Assembly: GCF_025717555.1 (NCBI RefSeq) | Contig: NZ_JAJIRP010000001.1 | Span: 809,400 to 873,399 of the forward strand | From: Paucibacter sp. B2R-40 | GTDB lineage: Bacteria; Pseudomonadota; Gammaproteobacteria; Burkholderiales; Burkholderiaceae_C | Direction: 5' to 3' | Length of the DNA: 64,000 nt | Shown here: in pieces, positions 17,262 to 25,139 of the stretch | How the letters are laid out: each line of letters starts with the position of its first letter | Numbering within the stretch: position 1 is the first letter of the stretch | Position numbers and translations under genes: made by a program | The notes under the pieces: model-generated | Database searches by the model: none | Told to the model about the DNA's origin: nothing | Seen by the model: only the letters and a program-made list of their open reading frames with translations

Positions 17262-18077
17262 TCAACCACCCGGCTTGACGAGTTGCAGCGGCAAATTGGG
17301 GGGCAGGACGGCGTTCAGATTGCCGGCGCTGAGCTTGTCGCGCCAGTTCATCCAGATGCCGGCCTGCGCCAGATCGGGTGCGGCCATGCCGGCCACGGCC
17401 GCCGGGAACTGCACTGCACTTTTCAGCACCGCCAAAAAGAGATCGCGGCTGGGCCCGGCCGCGTCGCCGGCCTGCAGGCTGCCAATCTGCGCCAGGCTGA
17501 AGGGGCAGGCTGCGACCGCGCAAGTGCTGCCGTCCCAGCGCTTGCCGCCCAGCGGGTCTTGACGCGAGTCGAGGATATTGGCGCTTTGGCTGTCGGCAAT
17601 CGCCAGCGAGCCGCTGAGGGTCTTGGCGTTCAGGCCGAAGGCGCCGCTGACGCCCTCGAAGCCCAGGCGCATGCCGACGATTTCACGCTCACCGGCAGCG
17701 CTGGCCGGGCGGTAAACCAGTTCGAAGTAAGGGTTGCTCAGGGCGACGGTGCGCTGCGCATCGCCCAGATCGCTGCGGCCAAATTGCAGCCGCGCGATGT
17801 CGATATCGGCGCCGCTGCCATTGCGCGGGGCATAGTTGTATTCGCCCAGGCGCAGATTGGAGAAATTGGCGCTCAGCTTCAGATCGGCGTTCAGCGTCAG
17901 GCGCGAAAAGTCCAAGCCGTTCGAGCTGGTGTTGCTGATGGCGACCATCGCCTGACCCCAGACGCGCGCCAACTCGGCGTCCGGCAGCGGCGCCAATTGG
18001 GCTTGCGCGGCGGCGCTGCCGAGCAGCGTCAGCCAGAGCAGCACACTTCGAATGCTGGCGGGCCGGATGCTCATCAT
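17262..18077 (-). CDS. Exported C39-locus substrate candidate, paralog C (271 aa)
   Basis: The start ATG at 18077 shares one base with the upstream stop (TGATG). A signal peptide runs to about residue 27 (A-Q-A), then L31-P-D-A-E-L-A-R-V-W-G-Q-A-M44: the leader-like motif is kept but the final D-G is replaced by A-M. The early mature part (F-S-R-L-T-L-N-A-D-L-K-L-S-A-N-F-S-N-L) is strand-rich. A possible disulfide pair is C-A-V-A-A-C near residue 190. It lacks the W-A-x end of its paralogs. If the C39 enzyme cuts after G-R/Q, this protein would still be a substrate. Confidence 0.72.
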   Translation of the reverse strand: MMSIRPASIRSVLLWLTLLGSAAAQAQLAPLPDAELARVWGQAMVAISNTSSNGLDFSRLTLNADLKLSANFSNLRLGEYNYAPRNGSGADIDIARLQFGRSDLGDAQRTVALSNPYFELVYRPASAAGEREIVGMRLGFEGVSGAFGLNAKTLSGSLAIADSQSANILDSRQDPLGGKRWDGSTCAVAACPFSLAQIGSLQAGDAAGPSRDLFLAVLKSAVQFPAAVAGMAAPDLAQAGIWMNWRDKLSAGNLNAVLPPNLPLQLVKPGG

Positions 18078-18613
18078 CACCGCGCCCACATCCAGATTTT
18101 CGAGCCTTGCAGATCGATATTGGTGAAGGCAAAGCTGCCGAAGGAGGCGCTGCTATTGCCCATGGTCACCGAGCCTATGGCCAGGCTGGGGCTCAGCCTG
18201 TGGTCGAGCCCGGCATTGGGCAGCGCGAACTGGATCACATCGCTTCGGCCGTCGTAGGTGCCGCTGCTCAGCAAGCGGCTGATGCCGGCCGCACCGTCGG
18301 CGCCGTAAGCAGCCATCGAGTTACTCATCGCCGTGCCGAAGCTGGCCGAGTTCAGCAGGTCCACCGTCATCACGAACATGCCGCGCAGCGTGATGTTGTT
18401 GAAGGAGATGCTGCCGCCATCGGGGTTGGCGGCACTTTTGTTGCTGTAGCTGAACGAGCCGATTTTGATGTCCAGGTCGGCTGCCAGCGTGACGCCGTCG
18501 CGGCCGTGCACCTCGGCCAGGTCCGCGTCATCCAGGCTGCTCATAGCGCGCGCCGCATTGCTCAGCAAGAGCAGCGCGAAGGCGACGAGCATCAGCAGAT
18601 GGCAGCGGGGCAT
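18077..18613 (-). CDS. Exported C39-locus substrate candidate, paralog B (178 aa)
   Basis: Signal peptide to about residue 23 (A-R-A), then L27-D-D-A-D-L-A-E-V-H-G-R-D-G40. The mature part aligns closely with paralog A: D-L-D-I-K-I-G-S-F, then S-I-S-F-N-N-I-T-L-R-G-M-F-V-M-T, then S-D-V-I-Q-F-A-L-P-N-A, ending L-Q-G-S-K-I-W-M-W-A-R. B therefore looks like a shortened duplicate of A without the roughly 35-residue glycine-rich insert. It is separated from A by a terminator-like hairpin, so it is probably expressed less. Family naming as DUF6160-like is from memory and moderately certain. Confidence 0.78.
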   Translation of the reverse strand: MPRCHLLMLVAFALLLLSNAARAMSSLDDADLAEVHGRDGVTLAADLDIKIGSFSYSNKSAANPDGGSISFNNITLRGMFVMTVDLLNSASFGTAMSNSMAAYGADGAAGISRLLSSGTYDGRSDVIQFALPNAGLDHRLSPSLAIGSVTMGNSSASFGSFAFTNIDLQGSKIWMWAR

Positions 18614-18640
18614 GTGAATTTGGTGTTAGGTCAATTCAGT

Positions 18641-18681
18641 CTTTAGAAAAATTCGGCCCGGCAAACAGTCGCCGGGCCGAA
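18641..18681 (-). terminator. Rho-independent terminator between paralogs A and B
   Basis: TTCGGCCCGGC (18652-18662) and GCCGGGCCGAA (18671-18681) form a perfect 11-bp GC-rich stem with an 8-base loop. On the minus strand the stem is followed by TTTTTCT. It lies inside the operon after the first gene, so it should end most transcripts there and let a fraction read through. Confidence 0.82.
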
Positions 18682-18690
18682 CATTTCTGC

Positions 18691-18710
18691 TTTCCTAATT
18701 GCTTAGGAAA
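18691..18710. repeat. Perfect 8-bp inverted repeat before the terminator
   Basis: TTTCCTAA and TTAGGAAA flank a TTGC loop. It sits 20 bases downstream of the paralog A stop, just before the terminator hairpin. An mRNA 3'-end stabilising stem or a protein site are both possible. There is no U-tract after it. Confidence 0.5.
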
Positions 18711-18730
18711 ATTTCAAGTCAAGCAGTGAC

Positions 18731-19372
18731 TCAATGTGCCCAGATCCAGAACTTGGAGCCTTGCAGGTCCATGTTGTTGATGGCGATGCTGCCGAAGGAC
18801 TTGTTGCCCACGCTATTGCCCAGGGTGATGCCGGCGACGGTGACGCTTGGGCTCAGCTTGGAATCCAGCTTGGCGTTAGGGAAGGCGAACTGAACGATGT
18901 CGCTGGCGCCGTCATAGATGGCCGCGCCGGTTTGTGCGCCGAAAGTGTCAAAGCTGGCCGAGGTCAGTGCCTTCAGTTGACCAGCGACTGCAACGCCACC
19001 TGCGGTTGTGCCTGCGCCAGGAGGAACGCCGGCTGCCAATGACTTGCCGCTGTCCGCATCGGCTTGGTTGAAGCCCATGTGGGTCGCAATGGAATCAGCC
19101 ACATTGCTGACGAAGGCACCCTTGTTCAGGATGTCCAAGGTCATCACGAACATGCCCTTGATGCCGATGTTGTTGAAGGAGACCGAACCGCCGTTGGTGT
19201 CCGTGTCGGTGTACTTGAACGAACCGATATTGATGTTCAGGTCACCGGCGATCGAGACACCGTCCTGGCCGCTGACTTGCGCCAAGGCGCCGTCATCAAT
19301 AGCGGTCATGGCGGAAGCCGACAGGGAAGCGGCGAGCAGAGCTGCGACGGCGGAAAGTTTGAATGCGTTCAT
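18731..19372 (-). CDS. Exported C39-locus substrate candidate, paralog A, probable major product (213 aa)
   Basis: The ATG at 19372 has a strong GGAG ribosome site eight bases upstream, and a signal peptide ends near residue 21 (A-S-A). The motif is I25[13 protein letters not shown]38. Then come [26 protein letters not shown], a Gly/Ala-rich insert (about residues 115-145), [14 protein letters not shown], and the end [12 protein letters not shown]. It is first in the operon, is followed directly by a terminator, and has an AT-rich untranslated leader, all signs of an abundant structural or surface protein. It resembles DUF6160/FilA-like proteins. A pilus or fibre role is inference. Confidence 0.8.
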   Translation of the reverse strand: MNAFKLSAVAALLAASLSASAMTAIDDGALAQVSGQDGVSIAGDLNINIGSFKYTDTDTNGGSVSFNNIGIKGMFVMTLDILNKGAFVSNVADSIATHMGFNQADADSGKSLAAGVPPGAGTTAGGVAVAGQLKALTSASFDTFGAQTGAAIYDGASDIVQFAFPNAKLDSKLSPSVTVAGITLGNSVGNKSFGSIAINNMDLQGSKFWIWAH

Positions 19373-19682
19373 TTGAATATCTCCAGAATTGATTAATTGA
19401 TTAATTGAATGATTGAAAAACTGCTTTGAAACTTCTCTCTTGCACGCGCCGCCCATGGTCTCTAGTCACGGGTTTGGCTCATTGCAGCGCGGGTGCTTGT
19501 GGGCTCTCTGGCTGCGCCGAGTTGTCTGCGGCGTGGACGAATGATGCGGATTAGTTGGCAAAAACTAGTGACTTTGCGAGCCATGCTCTTGGCTTTGCGT
19601 GCCCTCCGTTCGGTGGGGAGGAGGAACCATTAGAGGGTTTCTATGCTGTCTCAATCATCAGTTAGGGGCGCGCACTTGCGCT
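19373..19682. other. Leader and promoter region of the C39-locus operon
   Basis: These 310 bases between the araC-type gene and paralog A hold no gene. Near the coding start the leader is AT-rich, with an 8-bp unit AATTGATT repeated in tandem (19388-19405). Farther upstream are the 21-bp-spaced direct repeats listed separately. I could not fix a -10/-35 pair with confidence. Confidence 0.5.
19572..19603. promoter_or_regulatory. Direct repeats spaced 21 bp, candidate AraC-family operator
   Basis: CTTTGCGAGCC (19572-19582) and CTTTGCGTGCC (19593-19603) differ at one position and start exactly 21 bases apart, two helical turns. AraC-family regulators bind direct repeats with this spacing. The repeats sit between the AraC-type gene and the operon, 200 bases ahead of the paralog A start. 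Confidence 0.5.
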
Positions 19683-20753
19683 TCAGACGGGGCTGCGCAG
19701 ACGGCTCGGCGAATGGCCAAACCAGCGTTTGCAAGCGCGGTAGAAATTGCTCGGATCGGCGAATCCCAGCGCGAAGCTCATCTCGGTGGCGGTGATGCAG
19801 CCGCGGTTCAAATAGCGCGCGGCCAACTCGCGGCGGGTCTCGTCCAGCAGCTTGTTGAAGCTGGTGCTTTCTTCCAGCAAGCGGCGCTGCAGCGTGCGCT
19901 CGCTCATATGCAGTTGCGCGGCAATGGTCTCGCGCTTGGGGTCGCCCTTGGACAGTTCCTGGGTCAGCAATTGCCGCACCCGCACCTGGATGCTGCCACC
20001 GCGTTGCAGCATCGCCTGGCTGGCGCTGCGCTCACACAGCGCCGCGACGCTGGCATTGGCCGTGGGGATGGGGGTGCGCAGGTCGGCGCTGTCAAAGACG
20101 ATGCAAAAATGTTCTGCGTTGAATTCGAGTTCGCAGCCAAAGACCTCGATCCAGCGCCCGAGTTCAAGCGGGGCCGCAAAGGGGTAGCTGATTCTGAGTG
20201 GCCGCACCCGCCGGGCGGTGGCCCAGTTGAGCGACTGCAAGACCACATTGGCGATGAAGTCATAGCGCTGCAGCGGGGTGGTCCGCAGGCCTTTGAGGAT
20301 GTCGACGCGGAGCTGGGTCTGGGCGCCGTCCTGGCTCAATTCCATGCAGACCGCTGGCGACAGCAGGGCCGAAAAACGCAGCAGGTATTGCAGCGCGTCG
20401 CCCAGATCATGGGCCGCCAGCACCAGATGCGCCAGCAGGCCAAGCGCAATCAGCGGATGTGCCGGCACACTCAGGCCTATGGCTGCATCGCCGGTACGCG
20501 CGGCGGCCAATTCCCAAGCGCCGCTGTAGGCGTCAGACAAGACCCGGGGGTCGGACTCCTCGGGGTCAAGCCCTTGTTGATCAAGCAGGCTCTGCAGACA
20601 CAGACCGCGCCCGGCAAAGGCCTGCGCCATCGCCTTGTGCCAGCTATTCGTCAGGCCTGCCGCGCCGGCGGGCTTGTACTCCTGTGCGCGCGGTGCCGCC
20701 TGCGCTGTATCTTGGCGCTGTGACATCGCTGCGAACTGGCCGGCGTTTTGCAT
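19683..20753 (-). CDS. AraC-family transcriptional regulator (OruR-like, PF12625 N-terminus)
   Basis: 356 residues. The N-terminal 200 residues match the arabinose-binding-type domain of OruR/ArgR-like AraC proteins (V-P-A-H-P-L-I-A-L-G-L-L-A-H-L, L-G-D-A-L-Q-Y-L-L-R-F). The C-terminal 100 residues carry the double helix-turn-helix: I-A-A-Q-L-H-M-S-E-R-T-L-Q-R-R-L and E-M-S-F-A-L-G-F-A-D-P-S-N-F-Y-R-A-C-K-R-W-F-G, ending S-P-S-R-L-R. It is the gene directly upstream of the C39-locus operon and reads in the same direction, making it the likely regulator. The ATG at 20751-20753 is used; an internal Met at 20726 is possible. Confidence 0.88.
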   Translation of the reverse strand: MQNAGQFAAMSQRQDTAQAAPRAQEYKPAGAAGLTNSWHKAMAQAFAGRGLCLQSLLDQQGLDPEESDPRVLSDAYSGAWELAAARTGDAAIGLSVPAHPLIALGLLAHLVLAAHDLGDALQYLLRFSALLSPAVCMELSQDGAQTQLRVDILKGLRTTPLQRYDFIANVVLQSLNWATARRVRPLRISYPFAAPLELGRWIEVFGCELEFNAEHFCIVFDSADLRTPIPTANASVAALCERSASQAMLQRGGSIQVRVRQLLTQELSKGDPKRETIAAQLHMSERTLQRRLLEESTSFNKLLDETRRELAARYLNRGCITATEMSFALGFADPSNFYRACKRWFGHSPSRLRSPV

Positions 20754-20847
20754 GATTGATTGATCGAAAGAGAGTGTTCGTTGGGCGGAGCCCGCACTCT
20801 AGGGGGCAGCCTCATCCTTGTCGCCGTCCATCCGTCTAGGTCGGGGG

Positions 20848-20885
20848 CTATCCCAAGGGATAGTGCTAGCTGACCGAAGGGATAG
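20848..20885. promoter_or_regulatory. Palindrome plus direct half-site upstream of araC-type and LRR-kinase genes
   Basis: CTATCCCAAGGGATAG (20848-20863) is a perfect palindrome, and AAGGGATAG occurs again at 20877-20885, exactly 22 bases after its first copy. The arrangement lies in the 228-base divergent region between the AraC-type regulator and the LRR-kinase gene. An autoregulatory AraC site is plausible. Confidence 0.45.
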
Positions 20886-20981
20886 GTTGAGGGCGGGGCA
20901 GGGCTAGGTGCTGCGAATTTGTGCTTGCAGCTTCGGCGCGACAATGCCGAGCCTCCCGCCTCCTCCTATTTCCAATTGCCC

Positions 20982-22292
20982 ATGCACACCCTGGCTCAAT
21001 TACGCTCCGGCGAACTCGCCGGCATCAGCCGGCTCGATCTGTCTTGCGGCCTGACCGAGTTGCCGCCCGAAGTCTTCACCCTGGCAGATAGCCTGGAAGT
21101 GCTCAATCTATCGGGCAACGCGCTCAGCAGCCTGCCCGCTGATTTGCCGCGTTTGCACAAGCTCAAGGTGCTGTTTTGCGCGGAGAACCGTTTCACCGAA
21201 GTACCCGAGGTGCTCGGCGATTGCGCGTCCTTGAGCATGGTTGGCTTCAAATCCAACCAGCTGACGAAGCTGCCCGCCGCGGCCCTGCCGGCCAAGCTGC
21301 GCTGGTTGATCCTGACCGATAACGAGTTGCGTGAACTGCCCGGTGAACTGGGCGAGCGGCCGCATCTGCAAAAGCTGGCCTTGGCCGGCAATCAATTGAG
21401 CCAGTTGCCGGACTCGATGGTGCAATGCCGGCGCTTAGGCTTGCTGCGCATGTCGGCCAATCGCTTCGAGCAGATCCCGCCCTGGCTGTTGGACTTGCCC
21501 AACTTGGCCTGGCTGGCCGTCGGCGGCAACCCCTGGGGCGCGCAGCGCGAGTCACGCGTGCTGGAGCAGTCGGCTTTGCCCGATCTCGATTGGGCGGCGC
21601 TGCAGATGGGCGGGCTGCTCGGGCAGGGCGCGTCCGGCGTGATCCATGCGGCGCATTGGCCTGCCGGTCCGGCGGATGGGCGTGAGTTGGCCGTCAAGGT
21701 TTTCAAGGGCGAGGTCACCAGCGATGGCTGGCCGCACAGCGAATGGGCGGCCAGTCTGGCGGCCGGCCTGCATCCGCACCTGATCTCGGCCAGCGCGCGC
21801 CTGACGGCTCATCCGCTGGGCGCCGAGGGCCTGGTGATGCCGCGCATAGCGCCGGAGTTCAGCACGCTGGCCGGCCCACCCAGCCTGAGCTCCTGTACCC
21901 GCGATGTCTACCCGGCCGCAACGCGGATTGACGCTGAGGTCTTGCAGCGCATGGCGAGCGGCGTGGTCGATGCTGCTCGCCACTTGCACCACCAAGGCAT
22001 CTCGCATGGCGATCTCTATGCGCACAATCTGCTCTGGAACGGCAAAGGCGACATCTGGCTGGGCGACTTCGGCGCCGCCAGCCTCTTGCCCGAGCAGCTC
22101 AGCCGGGCCGAGCGGCAGGGCTATGAGCGGCTCGAAGTCTTGGCCTTCGGCCATCTGCTGGAAGAATGGCTGAGCCGCTGCCCGGATGCGCCGCCCGTCG
22201 TGCAACAGTTGCAAACAGCTTGTGTGAGCCCTGAGCCGAAAGAGAGGCCGCTGTTTGCGGAAGTGGCCGCCGCGCTGGGCTCAAAAACATGA
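20982..22292 (+). CDS. Leucine-rich-repeat protein kinase (eukaryotic-like)
   Basis: 436 residues from the ATG at 20982. Residues 15-185 hold about seven LRRs of the bacterial L-x-x-L-P type (for example S-L-E-V-L-N-L-S-G-N-A-L-S-S-L-P). Residues 205-436 form a protein kinase fold: a glycine loop G-Q-G-A-S-G-V (about 213-219), K238 in L-A-V-K-V-F, the catalytic loop H-G-D-L-Y-A-H-N (342-349, with HGD in place of HRD) and D362-F-G. No membrane segment is seen, so it should be cytosolic. LRRs probably select a partner and the kinase phosphorylates Ser/Thr, or it acts as a pseudokinase-like sensor. The target is unknown. Its stop abuts the convergent LuxR gene. Confidence 0.88.
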   Translation: MHTLAQLRSGELAGISRLDLSCGLTELPPEVFTLADSLEVLNLSGNALSSLPADLPRLHKLKVLFCAENRFTEVPEVLGDCASLSMVGFKSNQLTKLPAAALPAKLRWLILTDNELRELPGELGERPHLQKLALAGNQLSQLPDSMVQCRRLGLLRMSANRFEQIPPWLLDLPNLAWLAVGGNPWGAQRESRVLEQSALPDLDWAALQMGGLLGQGASGVIHAAHWPAGPADGRELAVKVFKGEVTSDGWPHSEWAASLAAGLHPHLISASARLTAHPLGAEGLVMPRIAPEFSTLAGPPSLSSCTRDVYPAATRIDAEVLQRMASGVVDAARHLHHQGISHGDLYAHNLLWNGKGDIWLGDFGAASLLPEQLSRAERQGYERLEVLAFGHLLEEWLSRCPDAPPVVQQLQTACVSPEPKERPLFAEVAAALGSKT

Positions 22293-22293
22293 G

Positions 22294-24981
22294 TTAGCTG
22301 ACCCAGCCGCGCTCGCGTGCGATGAACACGGCATGCGTGCGGTTGCGCGCATCCAGCTTGTGGTTGACGTTGCGCAGATGGAACTTGACCGTCGGCTCGG
22401 AGATTTGCAAGCTGTTGGCGATCTGCTTATTGGGCATGCCGGCAGACAGGCATTGCAGGATTTGCAATTCACGCGGCGACAAACCGCATTCGCCGCGCGG
22501 CGCCGTGACTGCCAGCAGCGCCGTCGCCGCCGGCGCCTCAGCAATGGCCGGCACCGGCATCAAAGCCTGACCATCGGCCGGTCCCAGCACGCGCTCCAGC
22601 ACCGCCTGCAGACGCGGCGCGGCGCCTGCGCGCAGCGCTTCCAGCATCGCGATCAGGCGCGGGCCTTCTTCCAGATAGCTGGCACGCAGGCCCAACTCGG
22701 CCTCGCTCAGCAGCAACTCGCTCAGCAGCAGCCGCGCTTCGGCTTCGCGGCCCAGCTGTTGCAAGGCTTGCGCCTGCAGCAGCCCGAGCTTGAGTTGCCG
22801 GCGCCGCCGGCCCAGGTTCCTTGCCTTCACCCGCTTGACCGAGCAGGCCTCCAGTACCTGCTCGGCGCGGCCCTCGCGCAGGCCCAGGCGCAGGCCGGCC
22901 AAGGCCTGGTCCTCCACATCATTGATGGGCGTCATGCGGTCGGCGGCAAAGTCCCAGGCCGCCGGCAACAGGCTCAGTCGCTCCGGCGCCATCGGGTGGC
23001 CATGATCGAATTGATGCAGCACTTGGTACTGCTGCTCCAGCCGCATCGGCGCCACGATGCGCGCCAGGCCGAGCGAGCGGCCCAGCTCGATGCCGGCATG
23101 GATCAATGCCGCGGCTTCCGCATATTGGCCGGCTCGGCACAGCGCGCGCGACAGGATCCGGTGCGTGATGACGATGGCGTCCAAGAAGACCAGCTCACCC
23201 GACAAGTCCAGGTATTCGCGCGCCAACACCTCGGCCCGCTCGAACTCGCCCAGCTCGTACAGCGCACCGGCCAAGTAAACGCCCACGTAAGCAGTACTGG
23301 CGCTGTGGCGTCCGCTGATGCGGCTCAGCTCGGCCAAGGCCGGCTCCAGCCTGGTCACCACTTCCAGCGCGCGGCCCTGGGCCAGCAAGGTGTAGGTGCT
23401 GATGCCGTAACTGAAGGTGGTGCCGTAGACGCTGCCAATGCGTTTGAACAGCGCCAGGCCTCGGTCAGAGCTCTCCAGCGCCGCGTCAAAGCGGTGTGAA
23501 CAGAGGTCCACATAGGCATGAATGCTGCGAAAGGTCGCCTCGCTCAGCCCGCTCAGGGTCAGGTCTTGATATTGCTTGAGTGCCAACTCGCATTCGCCCA
23601 GCCGGTCCATCAAGACCAGCGACAAGGGCCCCAGCATCCGGTACTCGGCCATGCTCTGTACGCTGGGCACTTGTTTGAGTTGCTCGGCCAACTGGCCGGC
23701 CAGGCTGTATTCGTAGCTGAAGATATGGATCCAGCACAGCGCGACCTGCAAGTTTGGGTGGCGCTTGAGTACCGGCTCGGGCATTTGCCCCAGCCAATGC
23801 CGGCAGCTGCTGATGTGGCCGCGCGCCAGCGCCTGCCAGATATGGTTGATCAGAATGGCGCAGGCTTGCTCATGGTTGCCGGCGGTCAGCGCATGCTCGA
23901 TGGCCGCATCGGGGTCACCCGACTGCAAGAACCAGTCGGCCGCGCGCTGATGCAGATCGGCCAGCCAATCCGGATAGTCCTCACGCAGCTTGCGTTGCAA
24001 GAACTCGGCAAACAGCGGGTGGTAACGAAACTCGGTGCCGGCGGCACCCATGCGCAAGACGAACAGGCTCTGCGCCTCAAGCTGGCGCAAGAGCGTGGCC
24101 GCATTGGCGATCTGGCCGACGGCATTGCAGATGCCGGGGCCGAGTTGCTTGACAAAGCTGGTGCGCAGCAAAAAGTTCTTGATCTCTTCCGACTGATCCC
24201 AGAACACTTCTTCATACAAGTAGCGGCCAATGTCGGCGGTCTGCTCGCAGAAGTTTTCGATGAAGCCGGGCTTGTCGCCGCGCCCTTTGAGCGCCAGCGC
24301 GGCCAGCTGCAGGCCGGCCGGCCAGCCCTCGGTGGCGTGCAGCAAGCGGCGCACACTGGGCGCGTCGAGCTGCAACTGGTGACGCTGGTTCAGAAACAGC
24401 TCGGCCTGCTCGAAGTCAAAGCTCAACTCCGCCATGCCGATCTGCAACAGCCGGCCCTGTGCCTTGAGCTTGTACAAGCGCAGCAGCGGCGCGTTGCGCG
24501 CGGTGATGAAGAGCTTGCAATGAGGCGGCAAGCGTTCGATCAGCCGCTGCATCAAATCGACCGCGCGGGCCTCGCGCAGATGGTCAAAGTCGTCCAGAAA
24601 GATCGCGGTCGGCTGCTGAATGGCGGCGACGGCGTCGAGCACGTCCTGGCCCAGGCGCGAGCCGGTGTAGCGCGCGTCCATCAAGCTTGGCGCTGGCGCG
24701 GCCGAATCGCCTGCGTCGGCGGGGGGCGTCGGCAGCGCCGTCTGCAGCAAAGCGCAGAGCCGCTCCACATGGTTGTCGTCGGCGCTCAGTTGCAGCCAGG
24801 CGGTGGCGAAGCCTTTGGCCCGCAGGCGCTCGTGCAGGCACAGCATGGCGGTGGTTTTGCCGAAGCCGGCCGGTGCAATCGCCAGCACCAAGGCCACCTC
24901 GGCACATTCTTCCAGCCAGGCGCCGAGATTGGGGTTGTCGACCAGATGGCGACTGAGTTGGGGAGCGACGAGAGGGGACAT
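22294..24981 (-). CDS. MalT/AlkS-type LuxR-family transcriptional regulator (STAND ATPase)
   Basis: 895 residues. A P-loop (A-P-A-G-F-G-K-T-T) spans about 36-44. Walker B is T-A-I-F-L-D-D-F-D near residue 125. A winged-helix/NB-ARC region and a long TPR-like helical stretch (about 400-800) follow. The last 65 residues are a LuxR helix-turn-helix (L-S-P-R-E-L-Q-I-L-Q-C-L-S-A-G-M-P-N-K-Q-I-A). Proteins of this class bind an inducer through the TPR region, oligomerise with ATP and activate transcription. The inducer here is unknown. The class often controls degradation genes, and the alpha/beta hydrolase and esterase genes downstream are possible but unproven targets. Confidence 0.9.
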   Translation of the reverse strand: MSPLVAPQLSRHLVDNPNLGAWLEECAEVALVLAIAPAGFGKTTAMLCLHERLRAKGFATAWLQLSADDNHVERLCALLQTALPTPPADAGDSAAPAPSLMDARYTGSRLGQDVLDAVAAIQQPTAIFLDDFDHLREARAVDLMQRLIERLPPHCKLFITARNAPLLRLYKLKAQGRLLQIGMAELSFDFEQAELFLNQRHQLQLDAPSVRRLLHATEGWPAGLQLAALALKGRGDKPGFIENFCEQTADIGRYLYEEVFWDQSEEIKNFLLRTSFVKQLGPGICNAVGQIANAATLLRQLEAQSLFVLRMGAAGTEFRYHPLFAEFLQRKLREDYPDWLADLHQRAADWFLQSGDPDAAIEHALTAGNHEQACAILINHIWQALARGHISSCRHWLGQMPEPVLKRHPNLQVALCWIHIFSYEYSLAGQLAEQLKQVPSVQSMAEYRMLGPLSLVLMDRLGECELALKQYQDLTLSGLSEATFRSIHAYVDLCSHRFDAALESSDRGLALFKRIGSVYGTTFSYGISTYTLLAQGRALEVVTRLEPALAELSRISGRHSASTAYVGVYLAGALYELGEFERAEVLAREYLDLSGELVFLDAIVITHRILSRALCRAGQYAEAAALIHAGIELGRSLGLARIVAPMRLEQQYQVLHQFDHGHPMAPERLSLLPAAWDFAADRMTPINDVEDQALAGLRLGLREGRAEQVLEACSVKRVKARNLGRRRRQLKLGLLQAQALQQLGREAEARLLLSELLLSEAELGLRASYLEEGPRLIAMLEALRAGAAPRLQAVLERVLGPADGQALMPVPAIAEAPAATALLAVTAPRGECGLSPRELQILQCLSAGMPNKQIANSLQISEPTVKFHLRNVNHKLDARNRTHAVFIARERGWVS

Positions 24982-25139
24982 GTGAGAGGGCTGGGAATTG
25001 TCCGGTGGTGATGGGGTCTGGCCTGGGCGGCGCCAAGCGTAGCCGATCTTGGGACCGGCGCTACTGCGTGAAAGTCCCGAGACTCAGTGGCTGCACGGTT
25101 GGAATCAGCGGCAGGTTTGACGCCGAGCGAAGCTGCGGT

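Noticed and set aside
23518-25011. Plus-strand open frame (497 codons) over the LuxR-type regulator
   Set aside because: Antisense shadow of a complete STAND/LuxR protein. Composition is typical of such shadows and no motif is present.
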